From assembly GCA_002726415.1 (NCBI GenBank), contig PBSU01000038.1, positions 3,025-44,675 on the forward strand: a DNA stretch of 41,651 nt, in the 5' to 3' direction. The DNA comes from Acidiferrobacteraceae bacterium. Its GTDB lineage: Bacteria; Pseudomonadota; Gammaproteobacteria; Arenicellales; UBA868. Shown piece after piece: positions 7,783-15,426 of the stretch. The notes under the pieces are model-generated. The model saw only the letters and a program-made list of their open reading frames with translations. It had not been told where the DNA came from and made no database searches. Made by a program: the position numbers and the translations under genes. The number at the start of each line of letters is the position of its first letter. The first letter of the stretch is position 1.

Positions 7783-8586
7783 ATGACAGTGCCCTTCGAT
7801 TTTTCTGGCCAGAATGTGCTGGTTATTGGTGGCACCAGTGGGATCAACCTGGGTATCGCCCAGGGCTTCGCCAAAGCCGGGGCAAAGCTTGGTGTCATCA
7901 GTCGATCTCAGGAAAAGGTGGATGCCGCAGTGACACTGCTTTCTAAGCACACTGATGCCATGGGCTTTAGCGCCGATGTTCGCGATTACGAGGCTATCGA
8001 TTCGTGTACCCGGGAGTTCAGCGAACACTTGGGGTCTATTGATGTGCTTGTTTCAGGTGCTGCAGGCAACTTCCCGGCTGCGGCCAATGCGATGTCAGCC
8101 AATGGGTTCAAGGCAGTAATGGATATCGATCTGCTGGGCACTTTTCAGGTCTTACGCTGTGCTTATTCCTTTCTCAAAAAACCCGGTAGTGCGGTCATCA
8201 ACATCTCTGCTCCGCAGGCATTCCAGCCAATGGAAATGCAGGCCCACGTGTGCGCCGCTAAAGCGGGTGTCGACATGCTGACACGTGTGCTGGCGATGGA
8301 ATGGGGGTTAGAAGGCATCCGGGTCAACTCGATCGTCCCCGGACCAATTAGCGACACAGAGGGAATGGCGCGATTGGCGCCCACGGAAAAAATGCAGCAA
8401 GCGGTAACCGCCTCAGTTCCATTGGGCAGACAAGGCACTAAAGACGATATTGCGGATGCGGCACTGTTTCTGGCATCACCGCTGGCCTCCTACATCACCG
8501 GGGCCATACTGCCGGTGGACGGGGGCTGGTCATTAAGCGGCTTTTCCTCACTGGGCAACGCCCTTAAGGCGAAAAGCCCAACATGA
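7783..8586 (+). CDS. SDR oxidoreductase, 2,4-dienoyl-CoA reductase-like
   Basis: A 267-residue short-chain dehydrogenase/reductase. The NAD(P) motif IGGTSGINLG is near residues 15-24 and the catalytic-region serine is in VINISAPQAF. Where classical SDRs have YxxxK, this protein has AHVCAAKAGVD, so the tyrosine is replaced while the lysine remains. That is the pattern of the peroxisomal/bacterial 2,4-dienoyl-CoA reductase subgroup, and the tail EWGLEGIRVNSIVPGPI also fits. The true start is the ATG of MTVPFDF: AAGGAG lies 9 nt upstream, and the longer tracked ORF would overlap the crotonase gene. Likely an operon with that gene, acting on unsaturated acyl-CoA. Confidence 0.83.
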   Translation: MTVPFDFSGQNVLVIGGTSGINLGIAQGFAKAGAKLGVISRSQEKVDAAVTLLSKHTDAMGFSADVRDYEAIDSCTREFSEHLGSIDVLVSGAAGNFPAAANAMSANGFKAVMDIDLLGTFQVLRCAYSFLKKPGSAVINISAPQAFQPMEMQAHVCAAKAGVDMLTRVLAMEWGLEGIRVNSIVPGPISDTEGMARLAPTEKMQQAVTASVPLGRQGTKDDIADAALFLASPLASYITGAILPVDGGWSLSGFSSLGNALKAKSPT

Positions 8587-8625
8587 GTTGTCGCTACCAC
8601 TACCGCCGATCAAAGAAGAAGATCG

Positions 8626-9246
8626 ATGAAGCACAAAGTTGACTCGCGTCTGACACGAAACTATGGCGAGAAAAGCAGCGACGACTTTCGCCAGGTATAC
8701 CGGGAATGGGCGGATACCTATGATCACGATCTCGTCCATGAGTTTGGTTACCAGGCACCGCAGGCAGCTGTTGCCTGCCTACGCACACACCTGACGTCGC
8801 TCGACAGTACTATTCTTGATATGGGTTGCGGCACAGGCCTGGTCGGTCAACTGCTGCATGATGCCGGGTATCGCACCATTGATGGGCTGGATCTTTCACC
8901 GGAAATGCTGGCAAAGGCCAATGGGCGGGGAGTCTATCGATCTCTGGATGAGGCTGACCTGGCGCAGGACCTGGCTCTTGAACCGGTTTACGACGCCATT
9001 ATCTGCGTGGGGGTATTCTCACATCAGCCCAGTCAGCCTTTTGATCTGGCCAAGCTATTTGCCGGCCTCAAGCCTGACGGCACGCTGATCGCTACCGTTA
9101 ATGGCAAGGGTTGGCATGAGATTGGCTGGGATGAGCTGCTGAAAAAGAGCGCTCACCGACAGGGTTTTCACATAGAAGCTATATCGGATATTCCCTATCT
9201 CTCCCGACAGCATATCTCGGGGAAACTGCTGGTGTTGCGTCCCTGA
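8626..9246 (+). CDS. class I SAM-dependent methyltransferase
   Basis: A 206-residue soluble methyltransferase with a Rossmann-like fold. Motif I is ILDMGCGTGLVGQLL (about residues 63-77), motif II the acidic strand end DGLDLSPEMLAKA, and motif IV is around DAIICVGVFSHQP. The N-terminal YREWADTYDHDLVHEFGY is the cap pattern seen in small bacterial methyltransferases often compared with the Williams-Beuren-type family. It follows the SDR gene by about 40 bp, with a purine-rich AAGAAGA before the ATG, so it could be the third gene of that unit. The methyl acceptor cannot be predicted. Confidence 0.8.
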   Translation: MKHKVDSRLTRNYGEKSSDDFRQVYREWADTYDHDLVHEFGYQAPQAAVACLRTHLTSLDSTILDMGCGTGLVGQLLHDAGYRTIDGLDLSPEMLAKANGRGVYRSLDEADLAQDLALEPVYDAIICVGVFSHQPSQPFDLAKLFAGLKPDGTLIATVNGKGWHEIGWDELLKKSAHRQGFHIEAISDIPYLSRQHISGKLLVLRP

Positions 9247-9395
9247 GCATCCGTGCTGGCCCATCTGCTTTATTAGCGTCGGCACGCAATTGATCCACCG
9301 ACCCCGATTTGGCGTCGGTGGGATATCGCCAGATGTGCTGACTGCCGTATGATCGGGTCACTCTGACAACCCTTTTTGTTGGCAACAATCTTTTT

Positions 9396-10304
9396 ATGGT
9401 CTCCACTGCCAACCGCCGGATCGGCATACCACTGGTGTTGCTCGCGGGAATCTTCTGGAGCACCTCGGGCATTCTCTACCGTCTGATCCAGGAAGCCACG
9501 CCCTGGCATGTGTTGCTGTATCGCTCGGTAGCGCTGCTACTGGCGTTAAGTTTGTGGCTGGGGTTTCGTTACCGGAGCCAACTCCGCATAACCCTCAGTA
9601 GGGCCGGAATACCGGCGCTGGCGGGTGGGCTATGCCTGGGCACTGCCTTCGCGGGTTACATCCTGGCCCTTGAGTACACCATGGTTGCCAATGCGATGTT
9701 TCTATTAGCCAGTGCCCCGTTTTTTTCAGCCCTGGCAGGACGCATTCTGCTGGGTGAGCGCATTGCCCTCTACATGTGGGCGGCTATGGCTATCGCCGCA
9801 ATGGGTATCGGTATCATGGCAGGAGAGGAGCTGTCGCTGGGCAAGGGTCTTGGTGAGGGCTTTGCCTTGCTGGCCGCAGTGGGTTTTGCCGGACTGACGA
9901 TCTCGCTGCGGATCAGGCCTGGCACGGATAAACTGATCACCATCTTCGTTGCGGTTATCGTGGCAACGATTTACGGACTTGTGGGCTTGATTCTGTCGGG
10001 ATGGCACTTTACTGTGCCCTGGGTGGATTTTCTCAACTGCCTTTGTATGGGTTGGTTTCAGATCGGACTGGGCTTTGCCCTCTTTACTGCAGGTGCGAAG
10101 CACTTACAAGCGGTGGAGATGACCCTGTTGTCGATGACCGAGGTGATCGCGGGACCTATTATTGTCTGGGTCGGCATTGGCGAGATTCCCTCTGGCGCAT
10201 CTTTAATCGGCGGAACACTGATCCTCGCGGCGATCACACTGATGGCGCTCATGGGTGCTAGGGCCTCCGGAAGAACGCCGCCTTTTGAAGCACCGGTCTC
10301 CTGA
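9396..10304 (+). CDS. EamA/DMT-family transporter
   Basis: A 302-residue inner-membrane protein with two EamA repeats and ten hydrophobic helices. The first helix, GIPLVLLAGIFWSTSGILYR, has the typical WSxxG pattern. The end of repeat one contains EYTMVANAMFLLASAPFFSALAGRILLGERI, and the second repeat ends in GGTLILAAITLMALMG. It resembles the EamA protein at 3.6 kb in family only, and the two are not close copies. There is a gap of about 150 bp after the methyltransferase, so it probably has its own promoter. Likely a metabolite exporter; substrate unknown. Confidence 0.85.
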   Translation: MVSTANRRIGIPLVLLAGIFWSTSGILYRLIQEATPWHVLLYRSVALLLALSLWLGFRYRSQLRITLSRAGIPALAGGLCLGTAFAGYILALEYTMVANAMFLLASAPFFSALAGRILLGERIALYMWAAMAIAAMGIGIMAGEELSLGKGLGEGFALLAAVGFAGLTISLRIRPGTDKLITIFVAVIVATIYGLVGLILSGWHFTVPWVDFLNCLCMGWFQIGLGFALFTAGAKHLQAVEMTLLSMTEVIAGPIIVWVGIGEIPSGASLIGGTLILAAITLMALMGARASGRTPPFEAPVS

Positions 10305-10349
10305 GTCAGGAAGAATGCGCGCCTGGTTGTTGGGGTGTCAGTAAAAGGC

Positions 10350-10392
10350 GCAGTTATATATCTGCATAAAGCGCTATTCGGTATATAACTGC
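10350..10392. repeat. 11-bp perfect inverted repeat
   Basis: GCAGTTATATA and TATATAACTGC form a perfect 11-bp stem with a 21-nt loop between the end of the EamA gene and the decayed gene at 10411-10696. The A+T-rich arms differ from the surrounding DNA. It could be a transcript-end structure, an operator, or a small mobile-element remnant. No T-run follows. Confidence 0.4.
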
Positions 10393-10410
10393 ACCCGATC
10401 TGAGGCGTGC

Positions 10411-10696
10411 TCAGTCAGTTATGCCTATGACGTTGGGCATTTCCTTCACCTCATTGAGAAACATCCCACCCATTTCTCCCAGAGTCTCAATGATGGCTTC
10501 TGGATCATTTGCCTTCCACCAGCAATACATCACCATATCATCTTCCTCCCGCATTCCAGTTCATCTGGAACGATGCATTTTCGTTTTTCATCTGTGAGCG
10601 GATAGTGTCAAGATCAAAATCGTTCGTCCTCTGGAAATACTGTTGTCGAATCTCCTCGGATTAAAAAGTGTGCGTTACCATGTAGTCTTTCATCAT
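10411..10696 (-). pseudogene. decayed small gene (stop codon plus frameshift)
   Basis: A small gene of about 95 codons, broken twice and therefore absent from the ORF track. A good CAGGAG site precedes ATGATG, which reads MMKDYMVTHTF, then a TAA at 10661-10663. The same frame continues SEEIRQQYFQRTNDFDLDTI to QMNWNAGG. Around 10536-10552 the frame must shift by one base to continue DDMVMYCWWKANDPEAII and end in EMPNVIGITD and a TGA. The continuous reading resembles small single-domain alpha/beta proteins of about 90 residues (DUF4242/DUF3303-like), but that match is from memory. The TAA is one base from the AAA lysine codon. Could be true decay or two sequencing errors. Confidence 0.6.
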
Positions 10697-10810
10697 GCTC
10701 TCCTGCTTGCCGGAGGTACGCCCTTACCCTATCAGACATTTGTATACGTTTTACCAGGTGATGGCTGTCGAAATTGAAGTAAGCTCGCCCCAACTTTCCC
10801 GCACTGTATT

Positions 10811-11221
10811 TCAGCCTCGCATCTTATCGAATGCCTTTATCTCAGGGTCTATCGGTGTTGAGGGTAACCGGCGACTGGCGTACACATTAGCCTGAGGACG
10901 GAACCAGTCTGCCGATTCGATAAGACCCACCCGGACGCCAAGCCTGGATGGTGCCTTGCTGTTCTGATGATAAATCTGGGACCCACACTCTGGGCAGAAA
11001 TACCGGGTCACAGTGTTCCCAGTATCACTCAGGCTCTGGAAACTATGTGTTCGGCCCACCATCTTCAGATCAGTCGCATCCACAAAAGCGAAAGAAGCAT
11101 AAACACCGCCGCCAGAACGTCGGCAGTCATCACAATGACAGTTCGCCTGGAACATAGGTTCACTGTCGCATTGAAACCGAACTGCACCGCAAAGACAGTG
11201 CCCGCTAAATCCCTCAGCCAT
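10811..11221 (-). CDS. GFA/CENP-V-domain protein
   Basis: A 136-residue zinc protein of the GFA (glutathione-dependent formaldehyde-activating enzyme/CENP-V) family. The zinc ligands are visible in order: CLCGAVRF near residue 9, NCHCDDCRRSGG near residue 28, and YFCPECGSQIYH near residue 74. Length is typical. Most members are not proven formaldehyde enzymes, so only the fold and zinc binding are firm. GGGAGG lies 8 nt before the ATG. A perfect palindrome, TTAAGGG-T-CCCTTAA, begins 37 bp upstream and resembles one in front of the divergent methyltransferase. Confidence 0.87.
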   Translation of the reverse strand: MAEGFSGHCLCGAVRFQCDSEPMFQANCHCDDCRRSGGGVYASFAFVDATDLKMVGRTHSFQSLSDTGNTVTRYFCPECGSQIYHQNSKAPSRLGVRVGLIESADWFRPQANVYASRRLPSTPIDPEIKAFDKMRG

Positions 11222-11257
11222 GAAGCTGCCTCCCGTTGTAACAGATTATGATTAACG

Positions 11258-11272
11258 TTAAGGGTCCCTTAA
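11258..11272. promoter_or_regulatory. palindromic operator candidate before GFA gene
   Basis: TTAAGGG-T-CCCTTAA is a perfect 7-1-7 palindrome starting 37 bp upstream of the GFA start codon. A related palindrome lies at the other end of the same intergenic region. The pairing suggests one shared regulator; this is inference. Confidence 0.45.
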
Positions 11273-11550
11273 TTTAGCGCCATTTTCAAGCACGACCTGT
11301 CCAGAGAGCACAGCAGGGCCGATGATCCGGCTCGCCTAGGCTCGACCTATAAGGTTTAGATCCTCAATTCATGCCGTGATCACTTCACTATGATCAGTCG
11401 AGTACCCAGGATGATCTGTTGCATCTGGCATCTTCAGTCTTTCCTGTGAAAAACATCATGCCCGGTTCCGCAGAAAGCACGATGGCAGTATCACTGCCCA
11501 ACACAGCCCAAACCTAATCAGCATATGTCTGAATTTTGCTGTTTTGCCGA

Positions 11551-11566
11551 CTTAGGGTGCCCTTAG
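11551..11566. promoter_or_regulatory. palindromic operator candidate before methyltransferase gene
   Basis: CTTAGGG-TG-CCCTTAG has one mismatch between arms and the same AGGG/CCCT core as the palindrome at 11258. It ends about 30 bp before the methyltransferase start codon, where a repressor or activator site would be expected. Confidence 0.4.
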
Positions 11567-11595
11567 GCGTGTCGAAACGACTATGATTCTAAGAT

Positions 11596-12378
11596 ATGGA
11601 CCAGCACGAACTTGCAGAAGAATACGACGATGCACTGGTCGCCTTACTTGAACTCATTTGGGGCGAGGGATTCCTATCGCCCGGTGGGCCAGATGCCGTT
11701 AGAAAGATTGTCAAAGGCCTGGAACTGAGTGACAAACTCGTTGTCGACATTGGCAGCGGCCTGGGTGGACCGGGCATCACCCTAGCGAAAGAATACGGCG
11801 CTCGAGTCATTGGCCTGGAAGTAGAACAGGGCCTCGTCCAACGCGCTGTTGACCACATTGAGAGTGCTGATCTTTCCAATCGCATCTCCTGCCGGCATTA
11901 CGAGCCTGGCCCTTTGCCGCTGCCAGATAATGCGGCCGACTTCGTTTTTGGTAAGGATAGCTGGATCCATATCGAAGACAAGAAGGCCTTCTTCGATGAA
12001 GTCTTTCGCATTCTCAAGCCAGGCGGCATTCTTACCGCCGGTGATTGGATGTGTTCCGACAAGCCTTACGGGCAGGACATGGCGTATTTTTTTGAATTGG
12101 AGGGCCTGACTTACCATATGGATACACTCGAGAACTACGGCCAGATTCTTCGCGAGTGTGGGTTCATTGATATCGTGCTTGAAGACATCGCGCAGACCTA
12201 CCAGGTACAGGCCCAACAGGAATACACTGCAATGCGGGGGCCGTTGGAAAATCAAATGCGGGAAATTCTGGGGGAAAAGGCGAAAGCCCATTTCATCGAG
12301 AACTGGCGCGCCCTTACCGTAGTCCTTGACAACGGCGAACTACGCCCCTCACGTTTTCGAGCTCATAAGCCTGAGTAG
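11596..12378 (+). CDS. SAM-dependent methyltransferase, PEAMT-like
   Basis: A 260-residue soluble methyltransferase. Motif I is VVDIGSGLGGPGITLAKEYG (about residues 49-68). The post-motif region FGKDSWIHIEDKKAFFDEVFRILKPGG (about 118-144) strongly recalls phosphoethanolamine, sarcosine and tocopherol-type N/C-methyltransferases. The later GDWMCSD and a helical tail also fit. The acceptor could be a small amine or phosphobase; sequence alone does not decide. No obvious Shine-Dalgarno is seen before the ATG. It faces away from the GFA gene with related palindromes in front of both, and is followed after 140 bp by the FAD oxidase. Confidence 0.8.
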   Translation: MDQHELAEEYDDALVALLELIWGEGFLSPGGPDAVRKIVKGLELSDKLVVDIGSGLGGPGITLAKEYGARVIGLEVEQGLVQRAVDHIESADLSNRISCRHYEPGPLPLPDNAADFVFGKDSWIHIEDKKAFFDEVFRILKPGGILTAGDWMCSDKPYGQDMAYFFELEGLTYHMDTLENYGQILRECGFIDIVLEDIAQTYQVQAQQEYTAMRGPLENQMREILGEKAKAHFIENWRALTVVLDNGELRPSRFRAHKPE

Positions 12379-12397
12379 CGGCAATTCGGGATCGGAC

Positions 12398-12428
12398 TTT
12401 ACTTATGACACAGGTGATCCCCTGGGCC
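12398..12428 (+). repeat. imperfect direct repeat, copy 1
   Basis: A 31-bp element just after the methyltransferase gene. It matches 24 of 31 positions of the element at 14003-14033, so the pair brackets the FAD oxidase gene. Shared core: CACAGGYGATMCCYTGGG. Confidence 0.35.
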
Positions 12429-12518
12429 ATCAACAGGTCCGTAGCCTTGGCGTTATCTGTTTCGCATCACTTCTGCTACTCCTAACAGCTATTCACCCTC
12501 TCCTTATCAAGATTGGCC

Positions 12519-13964
12519 ATGGAATACTCTCAACTTCTTAAGGCTTTGCAGAAGATCACAGGCCCTGCCGACGTGCTTTTTGGCTCGGATGACAGATCTG
12601 CCTATGACAGGGACTGTACCGGCAATTACAAAGGCATCTCACTGGCCGTTGTCCGCCCGGCCAACACTGATGAAGTATCGCGCGTCATCAAGCTGGCACA
12701 TCAGGAAGGCCTGCCAATCATCCCGCTTTCCGGCAATACCGGATTGGCCGGAGGGACACATCCCGGTGACAACGAAAACTCAATCATAGTGTCATTGGAG
12801 AGGTTAAATAAAATTCGCAGCATCAACCCTGGAGCCCGCACCACAGAGGTCGAGGCCGGTGTGATTCTTCAGAGCCTGCACCGCGCAGTGGACGAGCATG
12901 ATCTGGTCTTTCCCCTTCTGTTCGGCGCCAAAGGCACCTGTCTGATTGGGGGTAACCTCGCAACCAACGCCGGGGGATCAAACGTTCTTCGCTATGGAAA
13001 CATCCGGGCGCTTTGTCTTGGTCTTGAAGTGGTGATGCCAAACGGGTCGATCGTGAACCTGATGACGGCGCTGCACAAGAACAACACGGGCTATGATCTG
13101 AAGAATCTGTTCATCGGTGCTGAGGGCACACTGGGCATTATTACTGCTGCTGTTTTGAAACTTTTTCCAAAACCCAAAGCTTATGCAACAGCGATGATTT
13201 CGGTTTCATCGATCCCCGCTGCTCTTGAGTTGCTAAATGAAATCCAATTGGCCAGCGGTGGATCAGTTGAGGCGTTTGAATATATGCCCAGGGATTTCTT
13301 TGAGCACCTGGCCATCATCCACCCGGAAATGCGGCCACCGTTCGAACAGCTACCCAAGATCGGGGTTCTTGTAGAGTTGGGCACAACCTTAGCCAGGGAC
13401 GCCCAACCAGGACCTGACGGCTCTATTCCCATTGTCTCACTGTTGAAAGAAATCCTGGCCAACCATTTCTCTACCGGAAAGATTTTGGATGCGGTCGTCG
13501 CCCAGTCTGAGGATCAGCGCCAGGAAATGTGGGCCCGGCGCGAAGCGGCATTTGATGTTGTCGCCTACCGCCCTCACGCGATCGATACAGATGTGGCGGT
13601 ACCACTTGATAAAGTCGATAGTTTCGTCAAGACAATGGACGCCCGCCTGCCGGAGATTTCAGACAAGGCAGAATCCGCCTGCATTGCCCACCTCGGCGAC
13701 GGGAATCTTCACTTCAGTGTCTGGGCTGACCCTTCAGGCAACCAGCCCCACAGCCCGGAAGTAACCGATCAGATCTACAATCTGATCGAAGATACCGTTC
13801 AGGAACTTGGGGGCAGTTTTTCGGCCGAACACGGCATCGGCCTTGCCAAAAAAGCCACGATGGCACGGCGCAAAGACCCGGCTGCACTGGCAATAATGCG
13901 CCAGATTAAATCCGCGCTTGACCCCAAGAACATCATGAATCCGGGAAAAGTAATCCCAGATTAA
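12519..13964 (+). CDS. FAD-binding oxidoreductase, GlcD/D-2-hydroxyacid dehydrogenase type
   Basis: A 481-residue flavoprotein of the vanillyl-alcohol-oxidase/GlcD class, likely oxidising a D-2-hydroxyacid (lactate, glycolate or 2-hydroxyglutarate type) to its oxoacid. The N-terminal FAD_binding_4 domain shows PLSGNTGLAGGTHPGD (about residues 69-84), GGNLATNAGGSN and FIGAEGTLGIIT. The C-terminal FAD-oxidase_C domain ends with HLGDGNLHFSVW and the strand GGSFSAEHGIGLAKK, holding the metal/substrate histidines. Start is the ATG of MEYSQLL; the tracked TTG is two codons earlier. No Fe-S partner (GlcE/GlcF) is adjacent, so it is a single-subunit type. A hairpin overlaps the stop codon. Confidence 0.87.
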   Translation: MEYSQLLKALQKITGPADVLFGSDDRSAYDRDCTGNYKGISLAVVRPANTDEVSRVIKLAHQEGLPIIPLSGNTGLAGGTHPGDNENSIIVSLERLNKIRSINPGARTTEVEAGVILQSLHRAVDEHDLVFPLLFGAKGTCLIGGNLATNAGGSNVLRYGNIRALCLGLEVVMPNGSIVNLMTALHKNNTGYDLKNLFIGAEGTLGIITAAVLKLFPKPKAYATAMISVSSIPAALELLNEIQLASGGSVEAFEYMPRDFFEHLAIIHPEMRPPFEQLPKIGVLVELGTTLARDAQPGPDGSIPIVSLLKEILANHFSTGKILDAVVAQSEDQRQEMWARREAAFDVVAYRPHAIDTDVAVPLDKVDSFVKTMDARLPEISDKAESACIAHLGDGNLHFSVWADPSGNQPHSPEVTDQIYNLIEDTVQELGGSFSAEHGIGLAKKATMARRKDPAALAIMRQIKSALDPKNIMNPGKVIPD

Positions 13965-13985
13965 CCCAGCCAACTCCAATCTGGG
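13955..13985 (+). other. stem-loop at the 3' end of the FAD oxidase gene
   Basis: CCCAGATT and AATCTGGG form a perfect 8-bp stem around a 15-nt loop, overlapping the stop codon. No T-run follows, so it is a transcript-end or stabilising hairpin candidate rather than a proven terminator. Confidence 0.35.
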
Positions 13986-14002
13986 TAATCTAGAACTAGG
14001 AA

Positions 14003-14033
14003 TTTGCTTTTGGCACAGGCGATACCTTGGGTC
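14003..14033 (+). repeat. imperfect direct repeat, copy 2
   Basis: Second copy of the 31-bp element at 12398-12428, downstream of the FAD oxidase gene. A shorter similarity, GTGATACCTTGGGC, is seen at about 26850. Origin unknown. Confidence 0.35.
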
Positions 14034-14166
14034 CCAGACTTAGCCTTACCCACTACAGCACCACTACAGCAAAAGCGGAGTAAACTGAGCGCTTCCATCA
14101 TTCCCGGACAAACCACAAATCCGACCCGGGCCGAGATCCCTGATCTTACGGACATGTGAAGAACTC

Positions 14167-15426
14167 ATGAGCGCTCCTGATACCCGACGTACGATCTCCT
14201 GGGCCCTGTATGACTGGGCCAATTCCGCTTTTGCGACGACGGTGATGGCCGGGTTTTTCCCGATCTTCTTCAAGCAGTACTGGAGTCAGGATGTGGCTAT
14301 CACTCACAGCACGTTCTACCTGGGGGTAAGTAACTCGGTTGCCAGCCTGATCATTGTGATCCTGGCGCCCATCCTCGGGGCCATGGCTGATACCGGCGGA
14401 CTGCGTAAACGCATGCTGGCCACTTTTGCGAGCTTAGGTGTTCTGGCTACGGGAGCGCTTTATCTGGTGCAGGCCGGTATGTGGCCATTCGCGATCCTGC
14501 TCTACGCGATCGCGGTTGTGGGCTTCTCGGGGGCCAATACCTTCTATGACTCTCTGCTGATCATCGTTGCGCCATCGAAAAAGCGTCACCGTGTCTCTGC
14601 GTTGGGCTTTGCCCTGGGATACCTTGGTGGAGGCCTGCTGTTTCTGATCAACGTGCTAATGACACTTAAGCCGCAGCTGTTCGGCCTGGCAGACGCGGCT
14701 GCAGGCGTACGCTGGTCTTTTGTTACCGTCGCGGTGTGGTGGACCGTATTTTCGATACCGCTTTTTCTGTACGTGGATGAGCCACTGCCCGGCAACGGTC
14801 GACGTGGTGTGGACATCAAGGGCACGTTTGCGGCACTGCGCGAAACCGCGACAAACCTCGGCCAACATCGTGGCGCCTGGATGTTTCTACTCGCCTACTG
14901 GCTGTATATCGACGGGGTCGACACGATTGTTCGGATGTCGGTTGATTTTGGTCTGACGATTGGGCTGTCGTCCAATAATCTGATCACGGCTTTGCTGATG
15001 GTTCAGTTTATTGGCTTCCCCGCAGCGTTAGTGTTCGGTCGCCTGGGAGAGCGCTACGGCGCGCAGCGGGGTATCTGGATCTGTATCTGGGCCTATGTCG
15101 GCGTCACCATTTTCGCTTACTTCATGGAAACAGCACTGCAGATGTACATCCTCGCCGCAGTCATTGGTCTGGTGCAGGGCGGTATCCAGGCACTCAGCCG
15201 ATCCATGTTCAGCCACCTCATTCCGCAGGAGAAAAGTGCCGAGTTTTTTGGCTTTTATAACGTGGTGGGCAAAGCCGCCGCGGTTTTCGGGCCGGTGATG
15301 ATGGGCACCATCACCCACCTCAGTGGCAACCCACGCCTGGGCATTCTTTCAGTGGCGATACTGTTTTTTGCTGGCATGTTCTTCTTTCGGCTGGTACGCG
15401 ACCCGGCTGACACTCACCCAACCTGA
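14167..15426 (+). CDS. MFS transporter, Atg22/UMF1 family
   Basis: A 419-residue inner-membrane protein with about twelve helices. The N-terminus, SWALYDWANSAFATTVMAGFFPIFFKQYWS, is diagnostic for the Atg22-like UMF1 branch of the major facilitator superfamily, which is thought to export amino acids or other metabolites. Further family features are the loop PILGAMADTGGLRKRML (about residues 78-94) and GLVQGGIQALSRSMFSHLIPQEKSAEFFGFYN near residue 340. It is preceded by GTGAAGAA at suitable distance. Its last 13 bp overlap the end of the convergent phosphodiesterase gene. Substrate unknown. Confidence 0.88.
   Translation: MSAPDTRRTISWALYDWANSAFATTVMAGFFPIFFKQYWSQDVAITHSTFYLGVSNSVASLIIVILAPILGAMADTGGLRKRMLATFASLGVLATGALYLVQAGMWPFAILLYAIAVVGFSGANTFYDSLLIIVAPSKKRHRVSALGFALGYLGGGLLFLINVLMTLKPQLFGLADAAAGVRWSFVTVAVWWTVFSIPLFLYVDEPLPGNGRRGVDIKGTFAALRETATNLGQHRGAWMFLLAYWLYIDGVDTIVRMSVDFGLTIGLSSNNLITALLMVQFIGFPAALVFGRLGERYGAQRGIWICIWAYVGVTIFAYFMETALQMYILAAVIGLVQGGIQALSRSMFSHLIPQEKSAEFFGFYNVVGKAAAVFGPVMMGTITHLSGNPRLGILSVAILFFAGMFFFRLVRDPADTHPT

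Larger units (their letters stand above)
11222..11595. other. divergent intergenic region, 374 bp
   Basis: No gene seen. It separates the divergent GFA and methyltransferase genes and has a related palindrome near each end (listed separately). It also contains two TGATCA boxes 14 bp apart (11377 and 11391). No tRNA, small-RNA terminator or ORF is convincing. Confidence 0.6.
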
